Assembly: GCA_029582165.1 (NCBI GenBank)
Contig: CM055875.1
Span: 12,935,968 to 12,999,967 of the forward strand
Origin: Portulaca oleracea
Taxonomy: Eukaryota > Streptophyta > Magnoliopsida > Caryophyllales > Portulacaceae
DNA: 64,000 bases
Reading direction: 5' to 3'
The notes under the pieces are model-generated. The model searched no databases, was not told the origin of the DNA, and saw nothing but the letters and a program-made list of their open reading frames with translations. A program made the position numbers and the translations under genes. Below, piece by piece: positions 23,545-37,591 of this stretch; positions within the stretch are counted from its first letter, which is position 1; the number at the start of each line of letters is the position of its first letter.

Positions 23545-26500
23545 TCATGATTGGGCTACCACTTCAGACATAGTCAAAGCCCTTAGAAGTCTGTCAAACT
23601 CAGCAACATATGGTTTACAAGCTTGAAAATAAGAGAGAAATAGAATACTTATAGCAGAGAATATTTGCGCTTCCTTAAATAAATCAAAAATGCTTGAAAA
23701 AGAAAAAGAATCACAATAAGTTGTCCGCATGATTTTCTATGCGTGTCCTTTAGGTATATACAATATAGACCTAGCGACGGATAATACCTTCTTAATATAC
23801 TAAAGGACAAATCAAGAACATTGTTGGTCCCCTCAATCACATCACAAGAGTTAACCGCGTAGCTCACATCAACATGAACATCAATGGTCTTTTCCGAGGG
23901 AATGAGCACCTCAAGGTACATAGGGGAAAGGGAAGGTGGTGAACAAGGTGTAGAAGCATGGAACAAGACATTGAAAGCACTAGGAAGTACAATATCATCA
24001 AAATCCTTGCTTAAAGGAACCATCCGTTCACAACCTCCTTACATGACTCCTCATTGATGGTATTAGCTTGCCCAAAGCAAGCATCATCATCATACCTAGC
24101 TTCAAACTCATAAGACTCATTCACCTTCGATCCCATCGATTGAGAAAAAAGAAATGGTACATCATGGAAAGTAAAGACATCAACAGTAGTGTCTCTAAGA
24201 AAGCTATGATAAGATGGAGCAACAGTTGACAAAGATGCCTTAAAAGGGTCAAATATTTCCTTTAGACTGGTCTCTAAAGGGACGATAGACACACCATCGT
24301 CACATATTCTGTAACACCCCAACACCCTTAACCACAAGATTAACACAACAACTCATACTAAACCTGTGATTAGCGCAACGGAACACCTTAGGGTGGAGGT
24401 ATTACCGCCGTCCCCACTCGGGACAAGGCAACAACCCAAAAGAACATCATTAAAACATATAAACATTACATACTATACTTCCAAAACATAACTTCATACT
24501 TAAAGATGAATCTCCAAAGCATAACCATCAAACTTTAAACAACCATTAAAGAGGACAAGTACAATCCTTCTTCCTTAAGCATGGGTACTTTAAAACGTCT
24601 GACGGTAAGTCGACCGGAATACTTCAACCATGACTACCTTGCTTGCAACACGTGACTACCCTTGCTTGCCTTTGCCTTTATCTTGGGTGCTCGGACCCCC
24701 TAAAACAAAATATTAAAACATTCGCAAAAGTGAGTTGGGAAACACTCAGTACGTAAACATCCAACACGTCAAACTGTTCGAAAACGGTTTTAGTGCCGGC
24801 GCTTAAATTCATTTTGAAAACGGGAAAGGGGATAACATGATTGAAGTAGCTTGAAATCATAAAGAACATGTCACATAAACTTAGAAGTAAACGTATAACA
24901 TCAAGAGTTTTGGTCCCTTACGATCGATGCCAAAGCATCTCACACACGCGCATGCCCAAACCGATCTAAGTTTGGATTGGGTGACTGCTAAGCAGTCGAC
25001 ACTGGCCAGGTCTAGAACACTCTGATCAGGAGCATCTAAAAATAAATAGGGCTAGCACTTCACGTGACTAGCTAGAATATAAAACATAGAATACATAAAA
25101 TGGGACCACTTAAAACCATGAAATAATCATAAAAGCATAAACTTAGCATAAACCGTAAACATAAAGGAGCGAAAAGTTGGACAATTCGCGTACCTTGGAT
25201 TAGACGAAAGCTTTAACGACGAGCCTCGAGCTTGAGATGGCGTGGGCGACTTGGAAACTATAAGGAATTTGTAAAAGAGCGTAGAGAAATTGGTAAGGTT
25301 CGTGTAATTACATAAAATAGAACTTAAATACCTAAACTTATCTCATAAGAGATAAGAAAGGGAATAAAATTTCAGATTTTCGTAAATCGCTGTTTCGGCG
25401 ATAACTTGGGCTAGAAAACTCAGATTTCCGCAAACGAGTACTTTTCGGAAAGGGAAAATCATGCTCGACAATTTTGTTAACTGGCCCAAAGGCTAGAAAT
25501 GAAAGGAAGGGCCCGAAAAATGGCCCGGACAGAAGCAGTGCAAGAAGAATTTATAAACGGCTTGAAAACTTAGAGTGGAACTCATGGTGAAGATTGAATA
25601 GGATTAGAGAAGGTTCATGACTTATGAGGCATTCTCAACCGTTGGCTTGAAGGAACATAGAATTAGAGTACTTGAAGGTTCAATAAAGGAACTATTCGTT
25701 TAATGAAAACGTGAAGAAACGTCGTAACGACGGAAATTTAGGTAGGGTCGTGTTTATGGATTTGGAGACGATTTATGAATCGATGAACGGTGAATCGGAT
25801 ATAATGAAGGAATGAGCTTATGGCTACTTAGACATAGGGGACTCATAATCTTGCTAAAAACACATATGTACCCTTTTGCCATCAACAATACTTAAACGAA
25901 TCCCAAAACTCACTCATTAAATCCATGGTTTGCTAAGGTATCTATAATCCTTTAGGCGGTATTCCTCAACATCAATCTAGCTTAAATTAGCTTAGAAACT
26001 CATCCAAACTATCTTAATAATACTACAAAGGTTACAACCTCATAAGAACTCCTTATAAGACCCAATTTGCACATTTTAGGCTAAAATAGCAATAAAATTT
26101 CTGGGCAGAAACTTATTGGTCGGCCTCTGAACATAACTTCATATCTCACTCTCCCGATATCGTATGGCCGCAAACTTTATGTTTCCGGAAAGATTGAAGA
26201 ATGACCTAAAACTTTTATGTTCATTCTCAGAGCCAATAAGGTCTCTAAACTGACGTAAATTGCCTATCAATCTACTGACTCAGAAAAACGTATAACAAGG
26301 TACACCTTCACGGTTTTGGTCGTAACTCGGGCTATACATGCCGGATTGTCGAAATTTCAAAGCCTATAGTTAGCTAATGACTTGGACTACCATTTCCAGT
26401 AAAAATCTGGGCAAAACTCCCATTTCATAACCTCTGTAAAAATTAGACATCAAAACAGAAACTTCTTTGGCTTTTTAATTAAACATGCATGCTCTTCTTT

Positions 26501-28432
26501 GATCTCAACTTGTATCAATTCTTACCCAAACCTCAAATTAGCCCTCACTCATAGTTTTTCCAGATTAAAAGCTCAAAGAAAACGCAACCAAGCTCACAAA
26601 ACTCACATGCAACCATAGATTACACAAGCAAAAACATCCAACACTTAATTTAGTCCATAAATCAACAATTCCACCCCAAATTCATATCATTCAAGAGTAG
26701 AAACTTAAATAACATATAACTCACTTCCAAATAGCCCCTAAATCATCAATTTAGCCATTAAAATCCACATGCAAGATAGAGCTTTCTTTACTCATCAAGA
26801 ACTAACAAGAATTACTTCCACTCTTCACCAAATTAACATATATCTCTTCACACATTCAAACCCTAACTTAACCACAACTTAAATTCATGCTTAATAAACA
26901 TAAAGAAGATGAAAAACATCAAGAGAACATAAATTGGAAGTAGAATTTCAGATTATAAACAAAAGAATTAGGTTAGGGTTTGAGATTATACCACTTGAAT
27001 TTGAGATGAGAGATTGAACAAGAGAAGGGAGGAGGAAGGTGGTGGCCGGCGGCTGGGGGCGACGGCGTTGTCGCCGGAAAACACCAGGCAGGGGCGGCAG
27101 GGGGTGGCGCACGGCTGGCAGGGGGAGAGGGAAGAGAGAGAGAGTTTGAGAGTTGGTTCAAAAATCTGATTTTGAAAATGAAAACTAAACCCCCTTTAAC
27201 CCCCTCCCCCTTAACATATAAATACACCCCTAAAATAATTAACTCTTCTAATGGTAATTAACTTAGATAATTAGGGTTGTAATTTAGTTAGGTAAAATAA
27301 TTGGTAAACAACCCAAATAAATTTATAACATAAACTTGGTAATATAAATTTTGTATACAATTAAATAAAACTTCCTTGGGATAAAATTGGGTGGAAGACT
27401 AAGATTAAAATTACGTAAACTAAATTGATAGAACATACTAATAAAATAATTTGGGCCATAAAATGTACTTAGGTGGATCGAGTAGTATAAATCGTAAAAG
27501 AAACGGAATTGAGAATAATATAACCTTCCTCGGTTACAAGCGTAAAATTGAGAATGATAAAATAAATTATAAAACTTATCGTAAAAGTATTCATAAACTC
27601 ATAATAATAATTATACCTTTAAATTCGTGATAACATAAAATCAACCCGTTTAACCATCGCCTTGCTCGAGACCTGTCGCGCATAAAAATAAATAATAATA
27701 ACAGTAATAACCATATTAACGTAAAAGAAAGAAAATTTCTAACAGCGTAATTTAGTTAAACACCGTGATTACGGCTTTAATTAATACGGGTTTAGGGCGG
27801 GTCGTTACATATTCCGACATTCAAATTGGGAGAACTAGGGCTATGGTTAGAATTATGCAATAGGTCGAACCCTCGCATCATGTCAAGTGTCTTAGCTTGT
27901 TGTTGGTGCACTGCCCTTATAAAAACACTCAAGTATAACATTACTAGGGTATGTAGAATCATCATGGTTATAAAAAAAAAAGCGTAAACCACACAGAGCC
28001 AAACTACAAGGTTGAGTATATGATCAAGCATGTTGTGCACAAGGATTAGGGCAAGAGTACTCGAATACACAACAAGAATTTTCAAAATGAAATGTATCAT
28101 GTGCACGCCATTCAAGCGAATTCCAAGCTTCATCAACAGATTTAGTAAAGCCCAAATACTCTAATAGAGTGTGTGTCTCTATATTCACTCGCTCAACAAC
28201 AACGTCAATAATTTTTGACTTCCCAAATATACCACATGGAAGATGAATCACCCACAATCACTCAAAATAGTGCCGAAACAATTCCTGCTCGTGTTGGGGA
28301 TTATCAAAAATTAACATTTTTATTTTTTTTTTAAGAAAAAACAAAATAAAACTTAGTCAATATGAGAGTATTTGTCTAATGGTTGCTAGGGACGGAGTCT
28401 CCAGCAACAATGCCAAAAACTTGACTAACAAC
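23545..28432 (-). mobile_element. Decayed LTR retrotransposon (perhaps Athila-like), interrupted by a solo LTR
   Basis: Minus-strand open frames at 23545-24346 and 27815-28257 belong together once the insertion at 24310-27809 is removed. The second contains CCVFEYSCPNPCAQHA, a cysteine-rich phrase I associate with Athila-like gag regions from memory. At about 28397-28425 the minus strand reads tttttggcattgttgctgg, which looks like a decayed form of the Athila-type primer site complementary to tRNA-Asp. The 5' LTR would then extend right of 28432. I could not pair two LTRs, so the borders are provisional. Confidence 0.45.
24310..27809 (-). mobile_element. 3.5-kb solo LTR (TGTAA...TTACA) with 5-bp TSD
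   Basis: The insertion starts tgtaacacccc, ends gggtcgttaca and is flanked by the perfect duplication tattc (24305-24309 and 27810-27814). No gag, pol, primer site or second LTR is visible inside, so I read it as one very long LTR left by LTR-LTR recombination. It appears to be in minus orientation: on that strand a TATA-like tatttatatg (near 27218-27227) is followed by a pyrimidine-rich, then GC-rich leader (27010-27130), a layout seen in long Ty3-gypsy LTRs. The sequence starting at 61750 has a similar TGTAA..CCCG start and layout and may be a relative. Confidence 0.7.
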
Positions 28433-28890
28433 AATCGCACGGGGTATGGTTATAGCACCCCAAGGTCGAACCCAGAAGTACTCAATCAAGCAACGCAATG
28501 ACCCATCCCTTTATTTGATTGCTAAGTTAATCGGTTTTGAATTGGTTTGTTTAACTTGCTAATTCTAACAAGTTAAAACAAGGAAATAAACCTAGGAATT
28601 AATCAATGGATAAAAACATCTAGGGATTTGCTTACCTATCAATGAGTTTGATTATTAAAACCTAGTTTATATAATCGTTCTTTCATTCGTATTAAGAATC
28701 GATGATCATATGAATTCTACTACTCTTTTGAAACTTAATAGAATTATTTTAATTAACCTAACAAACTATTTTCATATTCCTATCAAATTAATCAAAGTTA
28801 AATATCTCAAAGTATCAAAGTGATTCCTTAGTTTACTTGTCTTTCTCAAATTTTATCCTCATTCATTATATCAAACTCCTAATTTTTACC
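28433..28890. other. Probable LTR remainder and spacer
   Basis: Right of the decayed primer site, this would be the 5' LTR of the minus-strand relic. It is AT-rich and I see no start or end that can be defended. Confidence 0.3.
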
Positions 28891-29177
28891 TAACGCTGGC
28901 AAAAATTCGGGTTTGGGTAAATTCGAGTCGGACAAATTCGGACAATGTCAAAATTCGGACGAGAAATTCATGTCCGAACCCGGTTTTATTTCGGGTTGAA
29001 CCGGGTCGGACAATTCGGACGAAGCAAACATCGGGTTCGGTCAATAGAAAAAAGAGAAATTTTATGTCCGAATATTCGGTCAATATCAAAATTCGGACGA
29101 AAAATCTATGTCGAGACCCGGTTTTCCGGGTCGGACAATTCGGATGGTTCGGGTCGGACGAAATTTTGCCAACGTTA
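28891..29177. mobile_element. hAT-type MITE, GCTGGCAAAAATTCGGG family, copy 1
   Basis: The ends taacgctggcaaaa and ttttgccaacgtta are inverted copies, flanked by a perfect 8-bp duplication tttttacc (28883-28890 and 29178-29185). The interior repeats ttcggac/gtccgaa words. It lies downstream of the ERV1 stop codon (30116). A second copy in the same orientation is at 43671-43938, just upstream of ERV1. Confidence 0.88.
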
Positions 29178-29185
29178 TTTTTACC

Positions 29186-30115
29186 TATGTTACTTATGTT
29201 ACTTTCTTACCTCCATCACGATATCATCACCTATGCTATCTCTAATCTTAATTACGTCTGTTTACCTTTTTACCTCTTGGATTCACTCCTCCCTATGACT
29301 TTGCGCTCTAGTTTAACGTTTCCGCCTTCCCGCCAATTTAGCCTATCAAATTTTTCACTCTGTTACCTCTTACTTTTTCGGAAGCAAAAGTTCGTTAAAG
29401 ATTTGATGAAATTGATCAATAAAATTATCCCTCTAACTCCTATTTTTCGAACTTTTACAAGTGAGATGCAAGTCATCTAAGTCTTTCATCTCTTTTTTTT
29501 TTTCTTTTTTTTTTTTTGTTTTCGAAAATCATTGGAATGCAATCGTGCGGATCAGACATCTACATTGTTGATTATGCCCCTGCCAGCTGCCCCCTCCTTT
29601 CTCTCATACCTGCTTACACCCAGATCTTCCTACCATGGAGCTGGAGAAGCCGGCCTGACCTGTTTTCAGCTTATAAGTTTCTAAGAGAAACCATACCTGT
29701 CATACCTCATAAACTTCGATCCGAAATTGATACCGATTTGACCAATATTAAAAACGCGGTATCTTTCAATTATGAATACATTCAAACTGCCATCATCTCT
29801 TTCATAGACCCAACCTGGACCAAATCATTCACCTGCACTGTCGCAGATGCATGGCTAGAGAGCATCTGGTCAGTAATACAATGTAGACTTGGAACATAAA
29901 AATAATTACAGGGAGACAGTTCTCCAAAGAATGCTACAATCAACTGCATCAAGCTGACAACTTTGAATTTCAACATTAATAACATTATAGTCAGCAGATC
30001 ATCACTTGGATGGATGTTGTTGGGATGGAAACATGCTTTTACTGCCTTCAGTAAAGTATACGAGTAATTGCTAAGAACTAGGGAGGGGGCTTCAAGCACT
30101 CCAGGAAGCTAAGCT
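29186..30115. other. Downstream region / 3' UTR of ERV1
   Basis: This flank lies after the ERV1 stop codon (minus strand). It contains a T-rich tract at about 29490-29519. A plus-strand frame of 127 codons (29516-29899) matches nothing I know and I do not call it. The poly(A) site was not identified. Confidence 0.4.
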
Positions 30116-33100
30116 TCATCGGATGTCATCTCCAAAAGCCGTACTTCCTTGCAAATCACAAAGACGCTGCTCACAATCTAGCTTGCCCCATCTTGCGTCA
30201 ACTCTCTCACAGGGGAATATGGCCTTGCCTAGGCTGTCATCACAACATTTCGACCACCAACTAGTCAATAATCACCGTGGACCATGCAGCTAATATCAGA
30301 AATGCACAGGTTGCGCCATATTCTGCGCATAAAATACTGCCTTTCGTTTTATAGTTGCTGATTTAATTTCAATCTTAAGTGCGGCTTGATAAGCTATTCT
30401 TTTAGCTTATCATTGGGTAATGAATAACAATAGGCAGTATGTCTGTATACAAATTGGGTTGAATTGCTCATCCGAGACAAGCCTGTTCAGCCAATTCTTT
30501 CTATTTTTCCGAGGAAGCATGGTCAAGTGCCAAAGACTTTAACCGAGAAGCCATGACCATGGATTTAGCACTCTTTAGATGCACGCGAAGAAAACCAATA
30601 AAAAACACAATGTGTATTTCAATATGAGTCAATTCCCAAAACCTCGTGTGAGTATGGCTGCAGACATTCGGATTCTACCCCCAAACCCACCCGATCTCCT
30701 GCCCCCCTAGTAGCAAAGTAACCAACAAACCGGGGGGGGGGGGGGGGGGGGTTGCTATAAAGAATGTCTTGGCCGTGGTCAGTGGCGAAGCCACCTTGGG
30801 TCAAGGGGGGTCAATTGACCCTCCAGCTTTTTTGAAAAAAAAAAAGTTCATTTGGAGCTGTTTTGATAATTAAAATTGAATATATAATTAATTGTGACAC
30901 TAAATCACATCATAGTTTGAAGTAGTAGGATGGTCATGGGTCTTTTTAGGCGCGCTGCAGATCTTCCAGAGGTGAAGGGTTCGAAGCTGCTCTTTAGCAA
31001 TCTCATGTAATTTTTTTCCCTGCGCCTCACTGCCGCAGATCTCCCAGAGGTTGTGGGTTAAAGCTTCCCTTTAGCAATCTCATGTAATTTTTTTTCCCTG
31101 CGTGTCACTGTTATCAACAACTAGCTCCAAATTGCTAGTCTACCATACAATTTACTAAGTTCTAAAAATCAAAGCAATACTTAAAGTAAGGTATGTTATT
31201 TTATAAGCTATTATGAGTAATTTATTAGCTTTTGTTTTCCAAAAGAAATTTATTAATTTTGGTTGAATTTGTATTGAATAATTTGTAAATTAGCTAATTT
31301 AGTGATGAAATTATAATTTATAAATAAAATGATTAGAGTTGTTGGTTTTATTTTGTTCAAAAGTCTTAATATAATTGGCTTTATAAAGTCTTAATTTATA
31401 ATCGATTGGTTTCAAATTAAAATATTGTTGTTGGATGTACTTGTAGATGGGAAAGAAATCTGCCTGTTTTCTTGTTGGATGTATTAATTGCTGATAGTTT
31501 GAATCTTCGTTAACGCTACCCTTTGAAAGCACTTTGCAAAAAAAAAAAAAAAAAATATTGTTGCGAGATGATAACCGTATTATTGTTTATAGTTGATTTT
31601 TACTAACCGAATATGAATATCCTTTAGCGGAATTTTTGAATTTATAAAGTTAATTCTTTTTTTTAATTGTTTTGGTTTAGCGGAAGTTTTGATTTATAAA
31701 GTTAATCCTTTTTTTCAATTGTTTGTCAGTTTCAAATAAAGCAATTTTTAGCAAGAGAGTGAAGACATTTACATATTTCATGTTCTAAGACACAAAATCC
31801 TTCATTACCTTTAACAAAGTACACGAAATTTATCTGTATGTATTTTTGTTTTCATAACTAGTGATAATCGTGAAATTTGATGTTGCTTGAATTTGTTAAA
31901 TTTTCCGAATTCATTCATACATAATTATATTCTTTGTTAAGTTTCAGTTTGACACCCCTTAGTTTGAATCCTGGCTTCGCCACTGGCTGTGGTCATGCAT
32001 CTGGTGCACCAGCGGTGCAAGAAACACAACCATTTTGAAGGTGCATGAACCCCTAAGTACTTTTAGCATAAGGGAGAACCACAATTTATCACATTTAGAG
32101 GGGCTTCTTCAAGCCAAGTGTTTCAATTCGTTAATCCGCGATTAAATGCAGGTATTCAACTTTTGACTGTTAGACTCCAATATTTAGCTACTTTCCTTTC
32201 AAGAGTCATCATTTCTCCTATAAAACTGCAAAAATAACAGAACCAATAGCACAGGAACCACATCCTGGATCCTGCCTGGGCAGAACACTTTTACTGCAAC
32301 CAAAATTTAAAAAGAAAATCCTAGAAGGCCAGATCTGTGAAAATTTCAACCACTGATAGCTCAGGAGGCGTAACATCAACATTTTTTTTAAACTCTAAAT
32401 CCTAAACATCCACATTTATAAGGAAAAAGATTAACATTAACACAATCAATAGGATTAGCATGTCCTATTTGATGTCAAACAACAGACATGTGAAAGCATT
32501 GAATCAGGATAAAAGATATGGCAATGAACCATGTTTTCCGATACCAGTCAACAACTCCACATCACACGAGCCAGAGTAAACTAGATCATGGTGAGCATGA
32601 AGCTTACCTTCTGTTAACAACGTTGTGCACGTGACATAACCACTGGGAGAACTCATGCTGAGATCCGACATGTACAGGATTTGCTCTGTTGAATCAGTAG
32701 CAAACAAAACTTCAAATATTTTCCATATGAATGTCATTTATGAGATATTTTTTCCAAGTCATTATTTTATAAGAAAACATTAATAAAAAATGAATAATAG
32801 GATACAATAGATCATATGCTCAGCGAGCATAGTAGAAAGTTATGTACAAGCAAAACGGACTATCCAAAAAAATATACCATATCAAAACAGGAAGAGCTAA
32901 ACTTCCCATTAACTCAAAAGAACAAGGGTAAAACAAAGAGAGTCAACCATGATTCTATTTCAGTTTCATTTGTTTCTAGGTTTTTCATTAATTGTTTCTG
33001 AAAATTGAATGAGAGATTGTGCCCTTGGTAAAATCTGGGATTAAAGGATTGGTGCCTAGCCTATGTAATGCTTGATTTTTCAAAAGCATTAGTGGCTTCT

Positions 33101-33454
33101 AGGGACAATGTAAACTGACCTTTTTCATAGTCAGTGATGGTATCACTATTGAACAGAAACTTTGAGTGAAGCGCCTATATGGAATAAGCCACTTCTTCCA
33201 CAAACCGGTGCTAGTGAGGACGAAACACACTAGAAAAGCCCAAGTCACTTGTGCTAGAAACTGTGCTAGTGAGAATTTTCAAACACACTCCCTCCGTTAC
33301 ACATGAACAAACCATCGAATGGCCACCACTTGACTTGGTGGTGTCCCACCAGAATACATTTTTTATTTTTCTGACCACCAGAATGCAAAAACATAGTAGG
33401 GATCATTAGCATACAAAAGTTGAAAGTAGGGATTATTAGAATCCAATTTTCCTA

Positions 33455-33508
<54 letters not shown>

Positions 33509-34105
33509 GATATTGGATTCTAATAATCCCTACTATCACAAATTGTATGGCAATAATCCCTACTATCATTTTGGATTCTGGTGGTCCAAAAAAAAAAAAA
33601 AATTGGATTGTAGTGGGACAAAATCGAGTGTATACGCTAAATATCATAGATTTTGTGTTGCATTTGATTCAAAACTTTGTATAACACTTTATCACGATTT
33701 TTAATGAATTTACAGCATTTCTCACAATTTTTTTCAATTTTTTTTCAATTTTTATGATTTTTTCAATTTTATTTCTTTTAAAAAATCATAATAATTGCTC
33801 GGAATCTCAAAAAAATAATTTAAAAAATGTTTTAGTAACTACACTTCGTTACCTATCTAGGGGTAGGAACCCAAAAAAACAAAAACAATATGGGGTAGGC
33901 ATGGAAAAAATAAAAAGAATGTGGTGATGGATTTGGTACCACTACAATACAATTTTATTTTTTTTTGGACCACCAGAATCCAAAATGATAGTAGGGATTA
34001 TTGCCATACAATTTGTGATAGTAGGGATTATTAGAATCCAATTTCCCTATACATATATATATATATTACACACAAACACAGACTTGCACACACACACAAA
34101 GACAA

Positions 34106-34151
<46 letters not shown>

Positions 34152-37100
34152 GGAACGGATTCGGTAGGAAGAGAATTTAGGTTGAAATGTGAGAAGGACA
34201 AATCACAACCCTTGATTTTGCATTTGACATTGTGGTCATGAATATCAGGGAGTGTGGTCATGGATTTCAGGGAATGTGGTCATGAAATCGATAACCATAC
34301 TCCCTCATATTCATGACCACACACCGTTAGATGTAAAATCAAGAGTTGTGATTTGCTCTTCTCACCTTCCTATCGGATCCATTCCCACAGATATATATAT
34401 ATATATACACGCACATGTGTGTGTAAGTGTATTTCAGCCTCAAATTAATTTTTTAATTTTTTACAAGATAAACTGTATATTAGATCATTATGTTATTTGT
34501 GGTTGGTTCCGATTATCATCTAAAAAGTTTTTTTCAAAAAATAAATAACTTTTGTGTGTGTATTTCAGCCTCAAATTAATATTTTAAACTTTTTAGATGA
34601 TAAACGGTATGTTAGATCATTATTTTACATGTGGTTGGTTGTGACATGAGATTATCATCTCGAAAAGGAAAAACAAATTATAATTTGTGGCCCCCAAAAT
34701 GTTGTCCAAGGGGGTTTACGTCAATACCACAAAAGTGATAGGAGATAGAAATGATTTTTAAAAGGTGATGGTGAAATAAATAACTACATCAAAGTCAGGG
34801 AGGTATTTGTCTATATTCCTATATATACATACATATACAATCGATTTAATTAAATATCTGATAGCTCTAATGGAAAAGAATTTTCAATTTTCAATTTAGG
34901 TTGAACCTAATAAGAAATTATTGAATCCTAGATAACATATTAATTAGACAAAGAATTCTAACAAATAAAATAACTAATAAAATAGCATAGAAAGAACAAT
35001 AATATTTTTTGAATATACATTGACGGACAATCCTTCCGTTCACAAAAGGCAAGTCACTAAATCTTGAGAACGACAACACAATAACAATTACAAAAGCATA
35101 ACTATTCAAAGATAAAGACATTTTTTGCAAAATTTTTCATATTGATAGTGACTTGGCATGAAAATGACTGATGCACCAGAACATAACCCACTGCCCCAAA
35201 ATAGCCTGAATTTATAAAAAGACCAAAATATCTAACCTGAAACTACCCGGCGTAACCTGTTTTGTCACCTCTGTGTATACATACACACACGCAAACACAC
35301 ACATATATATGTGTGTGTGTGTGCGTGCACGCGTACGCATGTCTATGTATCCAACACATATTACATGCACCTTGAGCATGTGTTCCGGGTAGGTATAAGT
35401 GAACAATTACGCTATTGAGAGTGAACAAAGGGTTGGTATGAGTGACAATTATGCTATTGAGAGTGAACAATGACCATAATTGGAACACGTGCTCTAGGAG
35501 CATGTACTAAATTGCACTATTCATCCTTAGGCTGCTTAGGCACCAATCTTAGTAGTCCTAGAAGGATTAGGTTTTATTCTAGTATAAATATGGGAGGCTT
35601 GTAACGTCTAAACACACACTGTTTGCAATGAATACAATCAAGCTTTCGCTTACCTTGAGAGTTTCTTACAACCCTCGTTCCTTTTCTACTATTGTATCTT
35701 GAATTGGCTATTCAAGTGGTGAGGTAGAGCTTGTTCCTATACTTAGAAGGTGTTTCTGTAACTAAGTAGAAGAGCAAGAAGCCCTAGGGATTCAACTTGT
35801 GGTGTTTCTGTATCAAGTTCAATTTCCTTGAACTATCCAAGTTTTCTAATCTTTATTGAGATACCCTAAAAAACCCTAGGCTTACTTAAACCCTACCTAC
35901 TTTTAGATTGGTTGCACGTCACTCCCTTGATGTATAATTGATCAAAACCCTAGCTTTGCATCCGTTATACATCACCCAGACTTTTCGAAGCCCCAACTCA
36001 TGCATTGGGTCAGTGTCAAACACTACATCTCTTCCCAGCGGCGTGTTTATTTCTCCTCTTCATCAATCGGCAGTGCTCGACGCTGGGTCATCACTATTAT
36101 TCTTCCAACATCGATCATCTTGCCTAGCTAGATTCTCGCCAAAGCCTAGTGCCCTCTCACTAGCCTATTTACGTTGATCAGGTCACCATGTGTTAGTGGT
36201 TGGGCTGGCCATTTCGGGTGAGGGTTTGCCAGGTTTGGGGTGGAGGGAGGAAAGAATTGACCTGTTTATTCTTAAAAAACATATTTTTTAAATATAAAAT
36301 CAAAAAATAAATTGATTTGTAAAAATGAATATGAAGTTTATAAAATGAATATTACTCTATTCACAAATGAATATTTGGGAAATGAACTTAAAACTTCTAC
36401 AGAAATGAATATTAAGTTTCTTATAAATGAATATTAGTCAATTGAAAAATGAACATTTGGAGGAACCATGGTGATCATCTTCAGTTTCCTACCAAAGTCA
36501 CCTAGCCAAGTAAGAAGATGACTTCTCACTGAACAAGAAATGATAAGAATTCGCTATAGTATTCTCCAAAAACACCTTCTCCGAGGCTGAAAACTTAAAT
36601 TAAGTCATAAACACATCCGTCATATAATAAATATTTATTTTCAGCACTGAGTGTCCAATATATGAGTCGTATCCTAAATTTTGAAAATTCAAGTGTCCAC
36701 AAGTGAGTGTCGTGTCATATCTGTCTCGCATATCAGTGTATATTCTTCTTAGAAAATGTCTCACTAACCACATAAAAAATGACACAACAAAACATAGTGC
36801 AACCTCATGGTTGAACAGATTTCTCAAAAGAGGGTGAAAGTAATAACAATGTGCACCTTAAAACTTCTTTAAAGTGGTCAGCACATTCCTTGCATGGGTA
36901 CATCCGAGATAATATTGCCATCTGCAAGGAACAAACAGACGCTTGAGCAACCGTGACTTTGTAGCTAACCCCCACAAAGTTCTAAAAATTGAGAACGAAA
37001 TAAAAGTCAGGACTGCCGAACATATAACAATGATTCCATACTAAGACTTCCAGGCAAAAAGTGTGCACAAGTATGCTGGGAAAAGGAAAGAATTAGGAAG

Positions 37101-37557
37101 ATCAAAAATGACTTGAACCATGGCATCATTGGTTGTCATATATCCATGAGCTATCACTAGCAAAGCAGATAATATACATGATTGGTGTTGAATGAACGCA
37201 TCAAAGGAAATCGGATAAGTAAATCATGAGATCAAAAATTCCACAACAATAGCCATCAAACCATGCTTTTCATACCACTTATTTTTTCCGAGTTCACCAC
37301 TTCACCTATTAGGGATGGCAATGGGGTGGGGAATCCCCGAACCCGCTGGGGCCCCACCCCGCTCTGGGAAAAATCCCCACCCCCATTTGGGACGGGGACG
37401 GGGACGATTTTTCAAAATCCGCTCGGGGACGGAGGGGGGATGGGGACAAAATTTTCCCCATCCCCGTCCCCATTTCCCCTGCCGGGGAAAATTCCCCGTC
37501 CCCGAAAATTTTAAAATTACCAAATAACCTTTATTCTAATTCAATATATATATAAAT

Positions 37558-37591
<34 letters not shown>

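Noticed and set aside
23545..24346. Host gene on the minus strand
   Set aside because: The frames are interrupted, the neighbourhood shows a decayed primer site and a Gag-like cysteine phrase, and the frames resume beyond the solo LTR, so a retroelement relic is more likely.
26973..27227. Pro/Ala-rich minus-strand frame in the solo LTR
   Set aside because: Same explanation: GC-rich leader-like part of the LTR. No start context or domain.
29516..29899. 127-codon plus-strand frame downstream of ERV1
   Set aside because: No recognisable motif and no splice or promoter context. It lies in the probable 3' UTR of ERV1 on the other strand.
35541..35940. Copia-like solo LTR
   Set aside because: The TATA-like box and leader look right, but no TG/CA borders or target duplication could be found, so it is only mentioned as a possibility.
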